Of a stretch of DNA of 64,000 nucleotides, positions 25,501-39,159 are shown piece after piece; position 1 is the first letter of the stretch; every line of letters begins with the position of its first letter. The notes beneath the pieces were generated by a model. It had not been told where the DNA came from. It saw only the letters and a program-made list of their open reading frames with translations, and ran no database searches. The stretch is taken from assembly GCF_947623445.1 (NCBI RefSeq), contig NC_135248.1:14703820-14767819 (forward strand), in the 5' to 3' direction. Source of the stretch: Clavelina lepadiformis. Its lineage: Eukaryota > Chordata > Ascidiacea > Aplousobranchia > Clavelinidae. A program made the translations under genes and the position numbers.

Positions 25501-27219
25501 TGATTGGTTTTTACTCGTTGTGAGCGGATCCGAAACTTTTAACCCCGCTACTCCTTTTATTGCGCCAACTAGTGTTGAACTTGTAGAAGCTGTAATTTTT
25601 GAAAGAGATGATAAAGTAGCAAGTGCTTCATAATCAATATATTTAGGGATGAAATGTTTTTGTTTTGATTCAAACTTTTTTGTCGTGATTTTAATTTATT
25701 GTCTGGAAAAGTTATTATTAGTATTATGTCAGGGAAAAATTTAATGTTAAGCTTTTCCAATATGACGTAATTATTAAGATTATAAACTTAGCATATTCAC
25801 TTTTCACAACTGCTCAATGCACTAACATTACCAACGCAAAACTTCATAAAAATGAACTTAAAATACTTTACTTGCGGAACTGGTTGTCGTGCTTTCCAAG
25901 GAAGATTTTGTTTTTCTCGATCTTTTTGATGTAGATTCTGGAAACATCAACAAATTAAACTTGGTTGTTTGACAACTATCACTGCACCACTTGCTAGCAT
26001 ATGAAAGATAACAACTCATCACCAACTACACAACATATCTCACCATCTACTCCTAATACCACGTGACTTATTGGTTTGCTGGCTCCCTCATCAAGTATGT
26101 CATCGGTGATGGTCACGTGTTCGAGTACACTTACTATATTGAGCATGATGGTGGATGGTTTGATGGTTGCCAGTAGTTGGTGAAGTTGGTCACGTATCTC
26201 GATCATTGCTGGTCGTTTCGAAGGTTCCTTGTCCACACACTTGGTCATGATGCTCTCCAGGAGAGAAATGATCCGAACACCTTGCTCATCCTTATCTCGC
26301 TTCAATCTATCCTTGATGTCGTTGATTAGTTTTTGTTGGAAGGACACGCCTTGAAACTTCCCAGTCATCCTGAAAATCATTTCATTCCTGATCCCAGGAT
26401 ACTTTCTAACGATCATCATGTAAAGGATCACTCCGAAGCTGTAGACATCCATGGATGTTGTGAGCCGGTTGCAATTTGGATCCAACCTCTCCGGAGCAGT
26501 AAATAGAAGAGTGAACTGGCTCCCTTCTCCTGTTTTATCCGGTCTCGCTGTCGCTGTCCTGGTGTGATGAGATAAAGCGGCTCCACCGAAGTCTGCCACT
26601 TTGCAATGAAGATCCGAGCTAAGAAGAATGTTCTGGGGCTTCAAGTCTCCATGAGCGATCCTGAGATCCTTGAACATCTTGTGGAGGTTGGTGATGGCAT
26701 CAGCCGTCTGGTATGACATCCGGAGCAAGAGAGGAAGAGGAATAGTTTTCAGCTCTTTGTTGAAGATCAAGTCAGCAAGTGACCCGGCTGACATGTGCTC
26801 CATGACAACTCCAACCCAATCCTCCTCATCAATCAATCCCTCGATGCGGATGACGTGTTTGTGAGCAGCCAGCAACATCATTTCAACTTCTTTTAACAAA
26901 CTGAAAAACGAGATTTTCCGTTAACTTAATGTCACACTTTATGACTAATGTACATCAACAATACAGTCTTTAATTCATTTTTAACGAATATTTTAGCAAA
27001 TTTCAATAATTTTAAAATGTTTTACTCTTTCTTTGCTTGTCTCATATCAACCAATGATCCCTGCAGATGTTGACATTTTATAGCCAGTCTTACCAACACT
27101 TGGTGGTGTCCCAACCGGACAGTTCCAAAACCTCCCCGGCCCAACAAGCTTCCTCTGATGTTGCACAAGATTTCAGAAGCCGCAAATTGTCGAATTTTTC
27201 TCGGGTTGCCTGCTACCAT
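22590..27219 (-). CDS. K3: kinase-TPR paralogue, intact 871 aa
   Basis: Exons: 27219-27026, 26900-26044, 25355-24762, 24554-24420, 23425-22590, all with GT/AG ends and the K1 phases. It starts at the same acceptor-adjacent ATG as K1 (MVAGNPRKIRQF). Catalytic motifs GRGGFGTV, LAIK, HGDLKPQN, DFG and APE are retained. The first exon and the first 60 or so residues of exon 3 match K1 almost perfectly. Exon 2 differs from K1 at about 20 of 285 residues, the rest of exon 3 at about 25 residues, and the last exon at about 52 of 274. The last exon is therefore the most divergent of the intact copies, and the 3' flank is also the least like the others. Confidence 0.82.
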
Positions 27220-30200
27220 CTTGCGGCAGAAATACAATATGTTATTGATAATTTTGAAACTGATATCCTGATCATAACGACATATACAGTATAATGATGC
27301 GTTATATAATGACATAGTCGTATTGTTGAAAGCTAGTAAATTTGGTAACTCAAAGTTTGTTTCATCTTTAATTTGTTGTAGACAACTTATGTCAAAAATG
27401 AAATTTGTTTTTACTAGAATATGTTGAACAAAATCTGTCTTTTACGTTGTTAAACTTTCATAATATATCAGTTTTGACAAGAGAAAAGTTTTAATGAATA
27501 TTTGTCAAAATTGCAACAAGTTAACCTGCTTTGATGATATCAAAACGACAGCGCTTGTCGCTATTTATTTACTTTATCACCTTTTTATTTATCTATTTAT
27601 CACCTACGCTCGTTAGTTTAAATAATTTTCCTACCATGTCAAATTGTTTAGGCTTCAAAGTAGCGCCTTCCAGATTTTATACCTTTTCCTAATAAGCCTA
27701 CTAGTTTGTTAACAACCATAAAAACATGTTAAACAAATATATTTCACTCTCTTATGCGTTAACCTTATTTACCATAAGTGTGGCTTCTCCTGCACACAGT
27801 ATCAGCAAAACGTGGCGTACAGTTGCATTGTTTCCTGTAGAAACTTGAAATTTGGTGACTTTTTCTAAAACTTGTTCAGCTACCTGTCCATGTTTGTTTA
27901 ACAAAGTTTGATTTTGTAATTTTTGACTTATTGTCATATTTTCATAATTTTGCTCTCTCTAAGCATTGAGGCGTATCGTTTTCGTTTACTCATTGACGCA
28001 CCTCTAACTCGACTAACTATTCTCTTTCGTTCTCTTCTCGTGGTCAGCTGGTTTTCCGCACAGCGGGGGCGCGGTGTAACAAAAAAAAACTTCTAGAAAT
28101 GTATCACTTTTAGAAATACTTAATTTACACTAAACGCACTTTCTTAAGTTTTACAATTATGATGTATACAGGAATTCAGATGTTTTTTGCTACTAACCTA
28201 TAAAAATCCGATGAGTTTACAACGTATAGTTTTCGAGTAATTTGCGATTGAAAATTTTTCTGCCACACCTAGTTAAAATAGTGTTGTCGCGAGCCCGGTT
28301 TGGATGGGGTTAACATTTATTCGTTATGACATAAAACAACACGTCATAATGTCAATCGAGGTCGTTGATTTTGTGCATCATGAAACAATTCGACCAGAAT
28401 ATACGAAAGTCACTGAGCAAGAAATTGTTATCAGGTACTCGAGCATGGCACTAACAGTGAGATAACTGATATTACTGACAACATTCTGTGAAATATCAAA
28501 TGATTATCGCACTTTGACCTCAGACTTCGTCATAGACCAAACGCAGCTGCTGTGCCATTATAGCATAGGATGTAAGATGTATGTTAAATTTGAAAACCTT
28601 TCTATTGACTTTTATTTAATTAAATTCGGATAATTTCTGCTTCGAACATTAAATTCGATTTAAATTCGAACTTTAAATTATAATTTAATCATTGTGAATC
28701 GACATAGAAATTACCTGAAACAATCACAACCAGCTAAACTCCTTTGATGAAATTATAAAAAAGTTACGTCACAACTTACCTGGTCCATTTTGAAATCGAG
28801 TTATCTCAAAAGATTCAAAGAGAATGTTTAGTAAAACTTAAACTTGCTATAACGTTTCAGTTAACAACGATTGATGCTCTCACAATGCTGATTACTTTGT
28901 TATGAACCTTGCACGATTTTATTCGTCAGTAAGTGTTGGTCAATAATTACGCGATAAAACATTCACCAAAGGTCACGATGTCAACAACGTCGGCTTATTT
29001 CATGCAAGAACAACAAACTCCATGGAGATGCTAAAATCTAAATTCAAGCATTTGAACAAACATTGTTATCTGGGTCCTGGAACCAGATGCATCGAGTCGA
29101 ATTATTAATAAATAATTGTCAAAACAGATGAAAGCAACTGTTGACTTTTGTGAACTCTGAAATAAAAATCGATCTTTGACCAGAATTGTTTTATTTGTCC
29201 TAGCACAACTTTTATGCACGGCGGTTTGCAATTGAAACTATCACGTGATAATCGTGCGACTGAATCGATGAAATGTGTCAACGCGCACCGGAAAGTGTTT
29301 TAATTTCAAAAATTTAAAGACCAAACTACTGCATAAAGGTATCGCCTTCAGACAAGTTCAGAATGTTCAAATGAAGCAGTCGACGGATCTCGATGAACGT
29401 CACAAGATCACCTTCATAATTTTTATAACGTCATAATAATTGCGTCAATATTCGAGGTTATTTTGTTGACTGAAAGCCATAACTACAAGTCTATAATAAA
29501 AGCACTAAACGCCGAGGGATTTGGTATTTTTGTTTGAAATAAGTTGGTTTTCAAAACTGTCTACATTTAGCAGGTTTATTGTTTATTGAAGAACAAGTAT
29601 ATAAGATTGCGTGTTTATATTTTTACTTGACAAACCTGTAAAAGAAAACATGAAACTTGTGTCACAAAGAATTTGTTCTAGTGCTTTTGTACATGTCTCT
29701 GCATGTTAATATATTTACTTTTGACTTTTTGTCGTATTTTTATCGCGTTTCCTTTCATGTTTGCTTTTTACTCTGCTCTTTATTTTATTTACTTGTAACA
29801 GATTTCTCTTATAATGAAGTGTATATTAACTCTACCCCACTGATATCATCCAGTTGTCCGTGTATTTTTAGCTTTGATAGGTTTGAACTTTAACCCACGA
29901 CTCGAACTGTATTTGTGTGTCACGTGCACATCGTCTTTCACGCATATCCTCCCCGAGGTGGGAGCTCCATTCGCTTTTGTTGAATCGTAATTGCTCTGAT
30001 TGTTTGTGTGATGCGCGGATCCAAGTCCATTTTGCGTTCATCGTTCTAGATTGGGTGCTCGAGCAAACTGTTCGTTGCTTGTGAGACTGCGTCGATTATC
30101 ACGAAAATTGAAACTATCACGTGATAATCGTGCGACTGAATCGATGAAATGTGTCAACGCGCACCGGAAAGTGTTTTAATTTCAAATATTTAAAGACCAA

Positions 30201-33200
30201 ACTACTGCATAAAGGTATCGCCTTCAGACAAGTTCAGAATGTTCAAATGAAGCAGTCGACAGATCTCGATGAACGTCACAAGATCACCTTCATAATTTTT
30301 ATAACGTCATAATAGTTCAGTTAATATTCCAGGTTATTTTTTTGACTAAAAACCATAACTACAAGTCTATAATAAATGCACTAAACGCCGTGGAGTTTGA
30401 TATCGTTTGTTTGAAATAAGTTGGTTTTCAAAACTGTCTACATTTAGCAGGTTTATTGTTTATAGAACTACAAGTAGATAGGCCGAAGATTACGTGTTTA
30501 TATTTTTACTTGACAAACCTGTAAAGGAAAACATGAGACTTGTGTCACAAAGAATTTGTTCTAGTGCTTTTGTATATGTCTCTGCATGTTAATATATTTA
30601 CTTTTGACTTTTTGTCGTATTTTTATGTTTGTGTTTTACTCTGCTCTTTAGGTCATTTACTTGTAACAGATTTCTCTTACAATGAAGTGCATATTAACTC
30701 TACCCCACTGGTATCATCCAGTTGTCGGTTTATTTTTATCTTAGCTCTGATAGGTTTGAACTTTAACCCACGGTTCGAGCTTTGTTTGTGTGTCACGTGC
30801 ACATCGTCACTCACCCATCTCCTCCCCGATGTGGGAGCTCGATTCGCTTTTGTTGAAACGTAATTGCTCTGATTGTTTGTGTGATGCGCGGTTCCAAGTC
30901 CATTCTGCGTTCATCGTTCTAGATTGGGTGCTCGAGCAACTGTTTGTTGCTTGTGAGACTGCGTCGATTATCACGTTACATTCGAGAACATTTTTAAAAA
31001 CGTTCAAGTAGTTTCATTGAATTGCTTTGATTTACATTATGGCCTACTATAGTTTGTGACTGGGCGTTAGAGCAGAAGATCTGGAACGACAGGAACTTAA
31101 CGTGACCTTTCTATATATTTCTGACATTTTGCATCACACTTGAACCATTAAAAACTCCAACAGGTTTTCAGTGGTTTTACTGGCAACATCATATTACCCA
31201 TAATCATTGACAATTGATTTATAATTTACCTCAAAACTCTGCAACCAGGTAATTTCATTTTATGACACCACCAATACATATTTGTCACAATGCACCTGTC
31301 CCATATTGAATTATAAATTTCGAAACGTTTTTAAAAAGATTGGTTTCTATATTAGTAAAACTTTATTGCATTTTATCATTTAGATTTTTAGACCAATTAT
31401 TAATATTGACCTTAAATCGTTGATTAACTTGGTAGAGGACCCGCCACATATAAATGCTCATTTGATTTATTCGGGCTTCAGCCTTCATCAATCAATTAAA
31501 TTAGTGCAATTTATAGAGGTTGTTGGTAGTTTGGAAGAACAAATATTGAAAGAGAAGTTAGAATTTAAACCAAAGCATTTGAGCAAACATTGGTGTATTG
31601 GGCCAGGACCCAGTAGTCGCTACAAGTCTGATGATTGACGTTTCATAACGATGACGTTTAGAGCAACGTTGTGTGAACTATGAAATGAAATTCGACCTTT
31701 GACCTTCTATTTTTATAACTGCTCAAACACAGGTTCTGTGCGCGGTGGAACTTTACAAGACTATGAAGTGTAACAATGCACGCTATGAATTACTTCAGAG
31801 CGATGGTTTAAAGATGGAAATATCTCACTAAAGCAAAGGTCTTCAAAAGAGAATAGATGACGGAAGATGGCGACATATTGAAGTGATACTTCTCGTGAAT
31901 TCTGGATAAACTGTCGAAAGTAGTAACTTTAATCTTTGTATTGGTTTTCCTGACAATGTAAATTTCGGTCAAGATTACCACTTTTTCTTGTTTCTAAACG
32001 ATAACTATGAGTATTTCACAGGCAAGACTTTAAAAACAAGTCAATTTCAATTTGGAGTTTGATAGTTTGGGTTATTATGTGAACAAGTTAATATGTGACT
32101 CAGTTGGTTTATGTGGCGACATCAATGTTAACTTGGCTGTTCTCACTTTCATTCTATGTTGAACTGGTCTGGAAGTCCCACGTGGAATACGCAGCCTAGA
32201 CAGAGGTGAAAGATGGATGGTGCTATGTGTAGGTAAGATGGTGCAAAGATTAATGCAAATGGAAGCTGTTCCTTACAGCAATGTGTAACTGGAGAAAGCT
32301 TATGGCACAGTAATGGTGAACCGCGACACCAACTAAAGTTTCCTTCAAGATTTCTTGTGCTTTTATTCTTTCCACAACAGCAAACCAGCACGAACTAAAT
32401 AAAAGTGAGTTTCTTAGTCAAATAGACACAGCGCTTGATGTAACGGCGAGGAGCAGCCAAGCCAGGATAACACTTACTTGGCAGAGTAATTAAAAAATAA
32501 AACACAAGATGTGAAATGCGGAAAGTGGTGAAATAAAAAACGTTAAAAATCTAATATATCAAACAGTGTCGGTGGTTAAGGAAACATTTGTTACAAAAAC
32601 TTACTTTGCTAAACTTTACAACATTATGTTGTAACAGTGGTTTTAGCAATATAAACAAATCTTTCCCTTACAAAGATGTGGACGACAATAGTACACCAAA
32701 TACATAAATAGTAATTACACAAGTATAAATAAAACGATTATAATCGTATATAATATTCGATTTTATTATGGATAATTATCCATGTTATCGTTCGTAGATA
32801 GATTCTGTGTCGTTTCAGTTGACCTCTTTCTTCTATGGTTGACATTCGAGTTAAACGGGTGGCGAATTATCCACCAATCGCCACCTAGTTGTTTGCAAAT
32901 GTTGCATCTTGGATCATCTGAAGACTCCAACATCTTGCAGAATCTACTGGTCCTAAGGAATTTATGCTGTAGTAGGAAGCCTTAAAAGATAACTTTTAAC
33001 ATTTGAACACTTTTATTTTGAACACATTTAAAGTAGCATTTTTCAATTGATTAAGCTACTAAGCTGCTTTGCGTATAAATAATTGCGTCGTTCTGCAACA
33101 AATGTGCTCTTGTCTCGCTTCACATTTCGACATTTTATGCGAGCAGAAGTTTTATTTTGACTAACTTCTCTGACCTGATGTTGGTTGCGTCAAAGCTGAA

Positions 33201-33480
33201 ACATTTGCCTCATAAAATCAAACGCAGCCAACCTGTTCAAACTTTTATGTCTGGGCTGAGACAACGACAGAAGGATAGCGCACATATTTGAACAGTGTCC
33301 AACTTTAACCGCCATCGGTTAATTTCTTGCATCAATTAACACACTGTTACACAACACACACACACAACACACACACAATTAACACAATTTCACACACACA
33401 TACATACACACTGGCTTGCTAAAAGTTACGCACAGCTCAACAGTTACATAAAGTTTTGAAAAGTTTGTGTTTTTGGTTCA
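27220..33480. repeat. Spacer block A' upstream of K3
   Basis: Near-copy of 5,698-11,700. It keeps about 235 bp near 27,690-27,940 that the K1 spacer has lost and the K4 spacer also has. It contains the duplicated 876-bp units, the DR1-like site at 31,693-31,704, the small ORF at 32,766-32,933 and a CA tract near 33,350-33,412. No confident gene. Confidence 0.7.
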
Positions 33481-34522
33481 TGCTATTTTGGGAAAGTTGA
33501 AATATTGAAAAAGTTGAGCAATGAAACCTGGAAAATAACTGAAGCAATCAACCTTTACAAAATATGTGTCTCGGGTGATTGTTTCGTTTTTTCGTCATCA
33601 ATGACGATCTTATAATTCGTTTGGAAATAAAATGCTCAGGTCCAATCATGTCCTCCATCAATCACTGTGTCCAGCACAACTATCACTGTGTGCTATGCTG
33701 GCAATTACCATTATTAACCTTATTACTACTCCACAGTATTGGTGATATTTTTGGTATAATTCTGTCTATGACAAGCTTTCCTTTTTACCCGATGTACTAC
33801 ACCATTCCAACAACATTTAACACAGATTTGCGTACTATGGCTTAATGCTCATTTACTTAGAATGCTCTTTTACTGCGATGAATTGAAAACATTATTATTG
33901 TCCCAGTTTCTCACTTGAACAAAGATTATATTTACAAAATACATTTTTGAGTCATAATATATCGAACAATCATAAGTTTACTACATAAGTTATATAGATT
34001 GCCCAAGAAGGTGATGACTAAATGAAATAAACCACAAAACAAATACAACAAACTAATAAATATTTACAAATAACTGAACACACAAATTGATTTCAAAAAT
34101 GATTCCACTTCAGTAAACATCCGTTTATGACGCAACAGAAAATCAAAATAATAGTCCAGCCGTCAGATCATGTTCTAGTTCAGGGGCGGGCAACTTCTTC
34201 GGTCGGCGGGCCTGATATGAGAAAATGAAGTACTTAGCGGGCCGGATTCTTGAATACAATGGAACGCAGCTTTGTCTTATTAATGTCCATGGTCGAAAAT
34301 GTTTGCTCATAAATGTATGTAGACCCGAACAGAACTAGTAGATTCATGGCCATCTTTCTCAAGTTCGCAAACTTGGACTTATTCAGTGACGCAGCTAGTT
34401 GTTATGATACAGCAATAAGTAGTATGACAAAATCTACAACAGATCTAATTATCTTCTAGATTTTGCCACAGAATTGTTATGAAGCAAGATTATGACGTCA
34501 TTGTACTACACAATGATATCAA
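33481..34522. repeat. 3' flank of K4
   Basis: Near-identical to 11,710-12,771, including the hAT-like insertion at 34,181-34,394. No gene supported. Confidence 0.7.
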
Positions 34523-37500
34523 TTAAAGATTATTTATTTTCTCCAAATATCGACGAGCTTCTTTTAATCGATCATTTTGTCCAGACCAGTTCTTTAACAA
34601 TTTGATCGCTTCAGAAAGAGCATTTTTAGCTGAATTAAATTTCTCCAAATTGTAGTTGGAAACACCGATGCAATAATACATCTCGCCTTTAAACTTGTCT
34701 CGAAGGTTTTGATGTTGGCCGATGTCCAATGGTAAGATATCCATGGCTTGGTTGGCCAATTGCAGGGCTTTGTCATAAAGCTTGATTGTGAGGTAACAAT
34801 GGCTGGTGTGGTTCAATGTTAAACTTAACCATTTGTCCTTGATTTGTTGGTCGACGTTTTTAGATCTTTTTATCTTTTCAATGATCTCCTCACACAGTGG
34901 AATGAATCCGCCTGCAATGGTGACAAGATGAGATGGAGAGAGAGATGTGAGCTTGCTGGCTTGCTTTGCCATAGCATCTGCAAAATCTCGAAGTCTATAA
35001 AGTTCATCATCTGCATCGGGAATGAATTCACTCAGCTTCATCCCACATCTTATCAATGTCATCGCTGAATTCTCATCATTCTTCGAAAATAAGAGCTCAG
35101 CTGTTTGTTTGAGTCTAATGCACATGTTATTGCATTCACCAGGTGACGGTGTTATATCCGTTGCCATGGTTGCGAGACTATTGCAAATAAACTTGACGTC
35201 ATCATCCAGACTGAGAAGAATCATCAAACGTAAGGTTAAGAATTTGTTCTTAAAGTGGGGAAATCCCGTCAGGTGTAGTTGTTTTTGTAAGAATTTGTAA
35301 ACGTCATTTCCTTTCGTTTTGGTCATGGTTGAATGATTTTGGTACAAGTTGCAAACATCTGAAAGAAATTGAAAATTACAATATTAATGACATCATGTTT
35401 TTATCTGATCGTAGTAATTAGTAGATTTTCATTTCAAATTTTGTAGGTTTCAGAATAGGATTGTGGAACAGTTTTAGATTGTGAAGTCACTTAAACTATT
35501 GTGATATAGCAAAACAATTTGGTAGGAAAACTGAAACAAAATATCGTCAACAACAAGTTATAACAAGTTAAAAGCCTAGAGCCAGAGCTGATGCAAATAA
35601 TTTAATTTCAGGTGTTTCGAAAAATAAGTGAGAAAATATGAAAGCGAAGGGAACTAATTATGCGCTTGCCTGGTGCTCACGTAAAGTACGATAAAGTATA
35701 AAAATGAGGAGAAAATATGTGAATGGAACTAATTGTGTAAAGCAGGTGATAGACACGTGGAGAGTGCTGACATGGTTGTAGCGACCTTGACACGTGATTA
35801 CTTTGTATCGAATAATAACGATGGAAGTAATATGACGTCAATTTTTAGTATAGGCTGGAGTTGGTGAATTTGAAAATATTCCTTCATCTTTACCTTTTGT
35901 TCGTTTTTATCCACGAATCAGTTGACAGGAGCGTAGAAAGCAATCAAGTGTGACGTGTGTTCAATGAAGGGCCCACAACTTCCTTTATAGCTCATTTTAA
36001 AAATTTAACTTTTACTTTTCAATAGGAAAGTTGTTTTGGTCGTTTATAATGAGTTCAGTTTGTATTCGATAAATTAAAGACAAGATAAGGGGCCCATGGC
36101 ACACACCAAATTAAAGATTAATACAATAAAGTATTAACTACATAACCACGTAATATAGTGTTTGTGACAAATTTGAGTAAAACTTTTCAAAAAGTTACTT
36201 TGGCCACATTCGTACTTTATTGCACTTGCATTTCGTCATCCGGTCGGAAACGAAAACTAATTTCTAAAATTTGCATCGTTATTGTGACGTCATATTAACA
36301 AAATTAATGTAAATATCAATTTGAGTGTCTATTGTTTTAGAATAAATACGTATTTTTATTGTTTACTGTCAATTGTGAAGTGAATCATTTTCATCCTCCA
36401 TTCCTCGCTGGGGTAATCTTCCACTTTCTGCTCGGCCTGAAATGCTTTGATATAAAATGTTTCAGAGTCATCAGGCTGGTTGTTGAATTCGTAATAAGCA
36501 CCTAAAATATCATAAATAATGAGAACCTTGTCAGCTTCCTGCGATCATAACGTTGTCAAATTATTACATGAACAAGTTGGCTGTTGCGTTTGTAACAATC
36601 AACAAACAACAGAGTTGAATTCGAAAAAAGTCTTAAACAATGAAAAATAACGTGAACACTATCAGCTTCATGTTGCGACAATATCGTCAACTTCGTCGTA
36701 ACAACCTGCATTGTTGCAGCATATTGAGTAGACTTCCAATTTTCTGCATCCTTCGCCCAGCTTCGATTCCAAGATAGTTATAGCGAGCTTGTTCACTTCG
36801 ATTGCTTCCTTGTATTTTTGAACATGATAATGGCATAATCCGATCGCTTTCCAACAATGAACTTGCGTCGTTGTGACGAGTTTAACGTCATCGCATCTCG
36901 TTGACGATATCGATTGAAGAAACTCATTCATGCGTGGAATGATTTCATTGGACGCTGTTTGTGCTAGATCAGAACCACATGATGTGCTTTGTACAATGAC
37001 GTAACTTTCCACCGCAATCTTTTTCATAAGTTCAAGTTTTTTACGCGGGTTGATGATTTTTTCTTTCAAGTAACAGCCACATTTGAAAAGTTGAAGTAAT
37101 TGCAACGATACTTTGTGTTTGCGCAAATCCGAAACCAGATTGATGATGTCATCTCCGGTGTTGATTGCGTCATCTCCGGTTATGGAACTCGATTTCATCG
37201 CGGTGGTCAGCTCTTCACAAATGGCGAGTGCTCGGTCAAAGTTTTCATTTGAAATCATGTCACGCATCGATCTGATCTTGCTTTGAATAATCTCATAACC
37301 TGCGATAAAATCAAACTTATTGCAAAATCACAGTAAAACGAGTTTCAAATTTTGCTTTCTTTGATTGTCATTAATATTACTCTCCATGTTGGTAAGAGAC
37401 TTTTTTAAAGATTGGAAAAACGCTTTAATGACGTAATCAAACCTGATTGGTTTTTACTCGTTGTGAGCGGATCCGAAACTTTTAACCCCGCTACTCCTTT

Positions 37501-39159
37501 TATTGCGCCAACTAGTGTTGAACTTGTAGAAGCTGTAATTTTTGAAAGAGATTATTAAGTAGCAAGTGCTTCATATTCAATATATTTAGGGATGAAATGT
37601 TTTTGTTTCGATTCAAACTTTTTTGTCGTGATTTTAATTTATTGTCTGGAAAAGTTATTATTAGTATTATGTCAGGGAAAAATTTAATGCTTTTCCAATA
37701 TGACGTAATTATTAAGATTATAAAATTGGCATATTCACTCTTCTCAACTGCTCAATGCGCTAACATTAGCAACGCAAAACTTAATAAAAATAAACTTAAA
37801 GTGTTTTACTTGTGGAACTGGTTGTGAAGCTTTCCAAGGAAGATTTTGTTTTTCTCGATGTTTTTGATGTAGATTCTGGAAACATCAACAAATTAAACTT
37901 GGTTGTTTGACAACTATCACTGCACCACTTGCTAGCATATGAAAGATAACAACTCATGACCAACTACACAACATATCTCACCATCTACTCCTAATATCAC
38001 GTGACTTATTGGTTTGCTGGCTCCCTCATCAAGTGTGTCATCGGTGATGGTCACGTGTTCGAGTACACTTGCTATATTGAGCATGATGGTAGATGGTTTG
38101 ATGGTTGCCAGCAGTTGGTGAAGTTGGTCACGTATCTCGATCATTGCTGGTCGTTTCGAAGGTTCCTTGTCCACACACTTGGTCATGATGCTCTCCAGGA
38201 GAGAAATGATCCGAACACCTTGCTCATCCTTACCCCGCTTCAGTCTATCCTTGATGTCGTTGATTAGTTTTTGTTGGAAGGACACGCCTTGAAACTTCCC
38301 AGTCATCCTGAAAAGGATTTCATTTCTGATCCCAGGATACTTTCTAACGATCATCATGTAGAGGATAACTCCGAAGCTGTAGACATCCATGGATGTTGTG
38401 AGTCGCTCGCAATTTCGATCCAACCTCTCCGGAGCAGTAAATAGAAGAGTGAACTGATTCCCTTCTCCTGTTCTATCTGGTCTCGCTGTAGCTGTTCTGG
38501 TGTGATGAGATAAAGCGGCTCCACCAAAGTCTGCCACTTTACAATGAAGGTCCGAGTTAAGTAAAATGTTCTGGGGCTTCAAGTCTCCATGAGCGATCCT
38601 GAGATCCTTGAGCATCTTGTGGAGGTAAGTGATGGCATCAGCCGTCTCGTATGACATGCGGAGTAAGAGAGGAAGAGGAATAGTTTCCAGCTCTTCGTTG
38701 AAGATCAAGTCAGAAAGTGATCCGGCTGACATGTGCTCCATGACAACTCCAATCCAATCCTCCTCATTAATCAATCCCTCGATGCGAATGACGTGTTTGT
38801 GAGCAGCCAGCAACATCATTTTAACTTCTTTTAACAATCTACAACAAAATAGATTTTCCGTTAACTTAATGTCACACTTTATGATTAATATACGTGAACA
38901 AAGCATTCTTTAAATCATTTTTGACGCCTATTTTAGTAAATTTCAATGTTTTTGAAATATTTTACTCTTTCTTTGCTTGTCTCATCTCAACCAATGATCC
39001 CTGCAGATGTTGACATTTTATAGCCAGTCTTCCCAACACTTGGTGGTGTCCCAACCGAACAGTTCCAAAACCTCCCCGACCCAGCAAGCTTCCCCTGATA
39101 TTGCACAAGATTTCAGAAGCCGCAAATTGTCGAATTTTTCTCGGGTTACCTGCTACCAT
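34523..39159 (-). CDS. K4: kinase-TPR paralogue, intact 871 aa
   Basis: Exons: 39159-38966, 38838-37982, 37299-36706, 36501-36367, 35358-34523; lengths and phases equal K1. It starts at the acceptor-adjacent ATG, as in K1 and K3. The kinase carries GRGGFGTV, LAIK, HGDLKPQN, DFG and APE. Its kinase exon resembles K1 (shared SLSDLIFNEELETI, LDRNCERL). Its last two exons resemble K2, and its middle TPR exon has its own variants (for example KSSSITGDD). This mosaic pattern points to conversion between copies. Confidence 0.82.

Larger units (their letters stand above)
25200..36700. repeat. Segmental duplication, copy 2 (partner about 3,700-15,000)
   Basis: Spans K3 exon 3, the K3/K4 spacer and most of the 3' half of K4. 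The spacer portion matches its partner with only sparse substitutions over several kilobases. The downstream edge lies near K4 exon 3, where K4 stops resembling K2. Such high similarity in non-coding DNA implies recent duplication or gene conversion. An artefact of assembly cannot be excluded from sequence alone. Confidence 0.7.
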
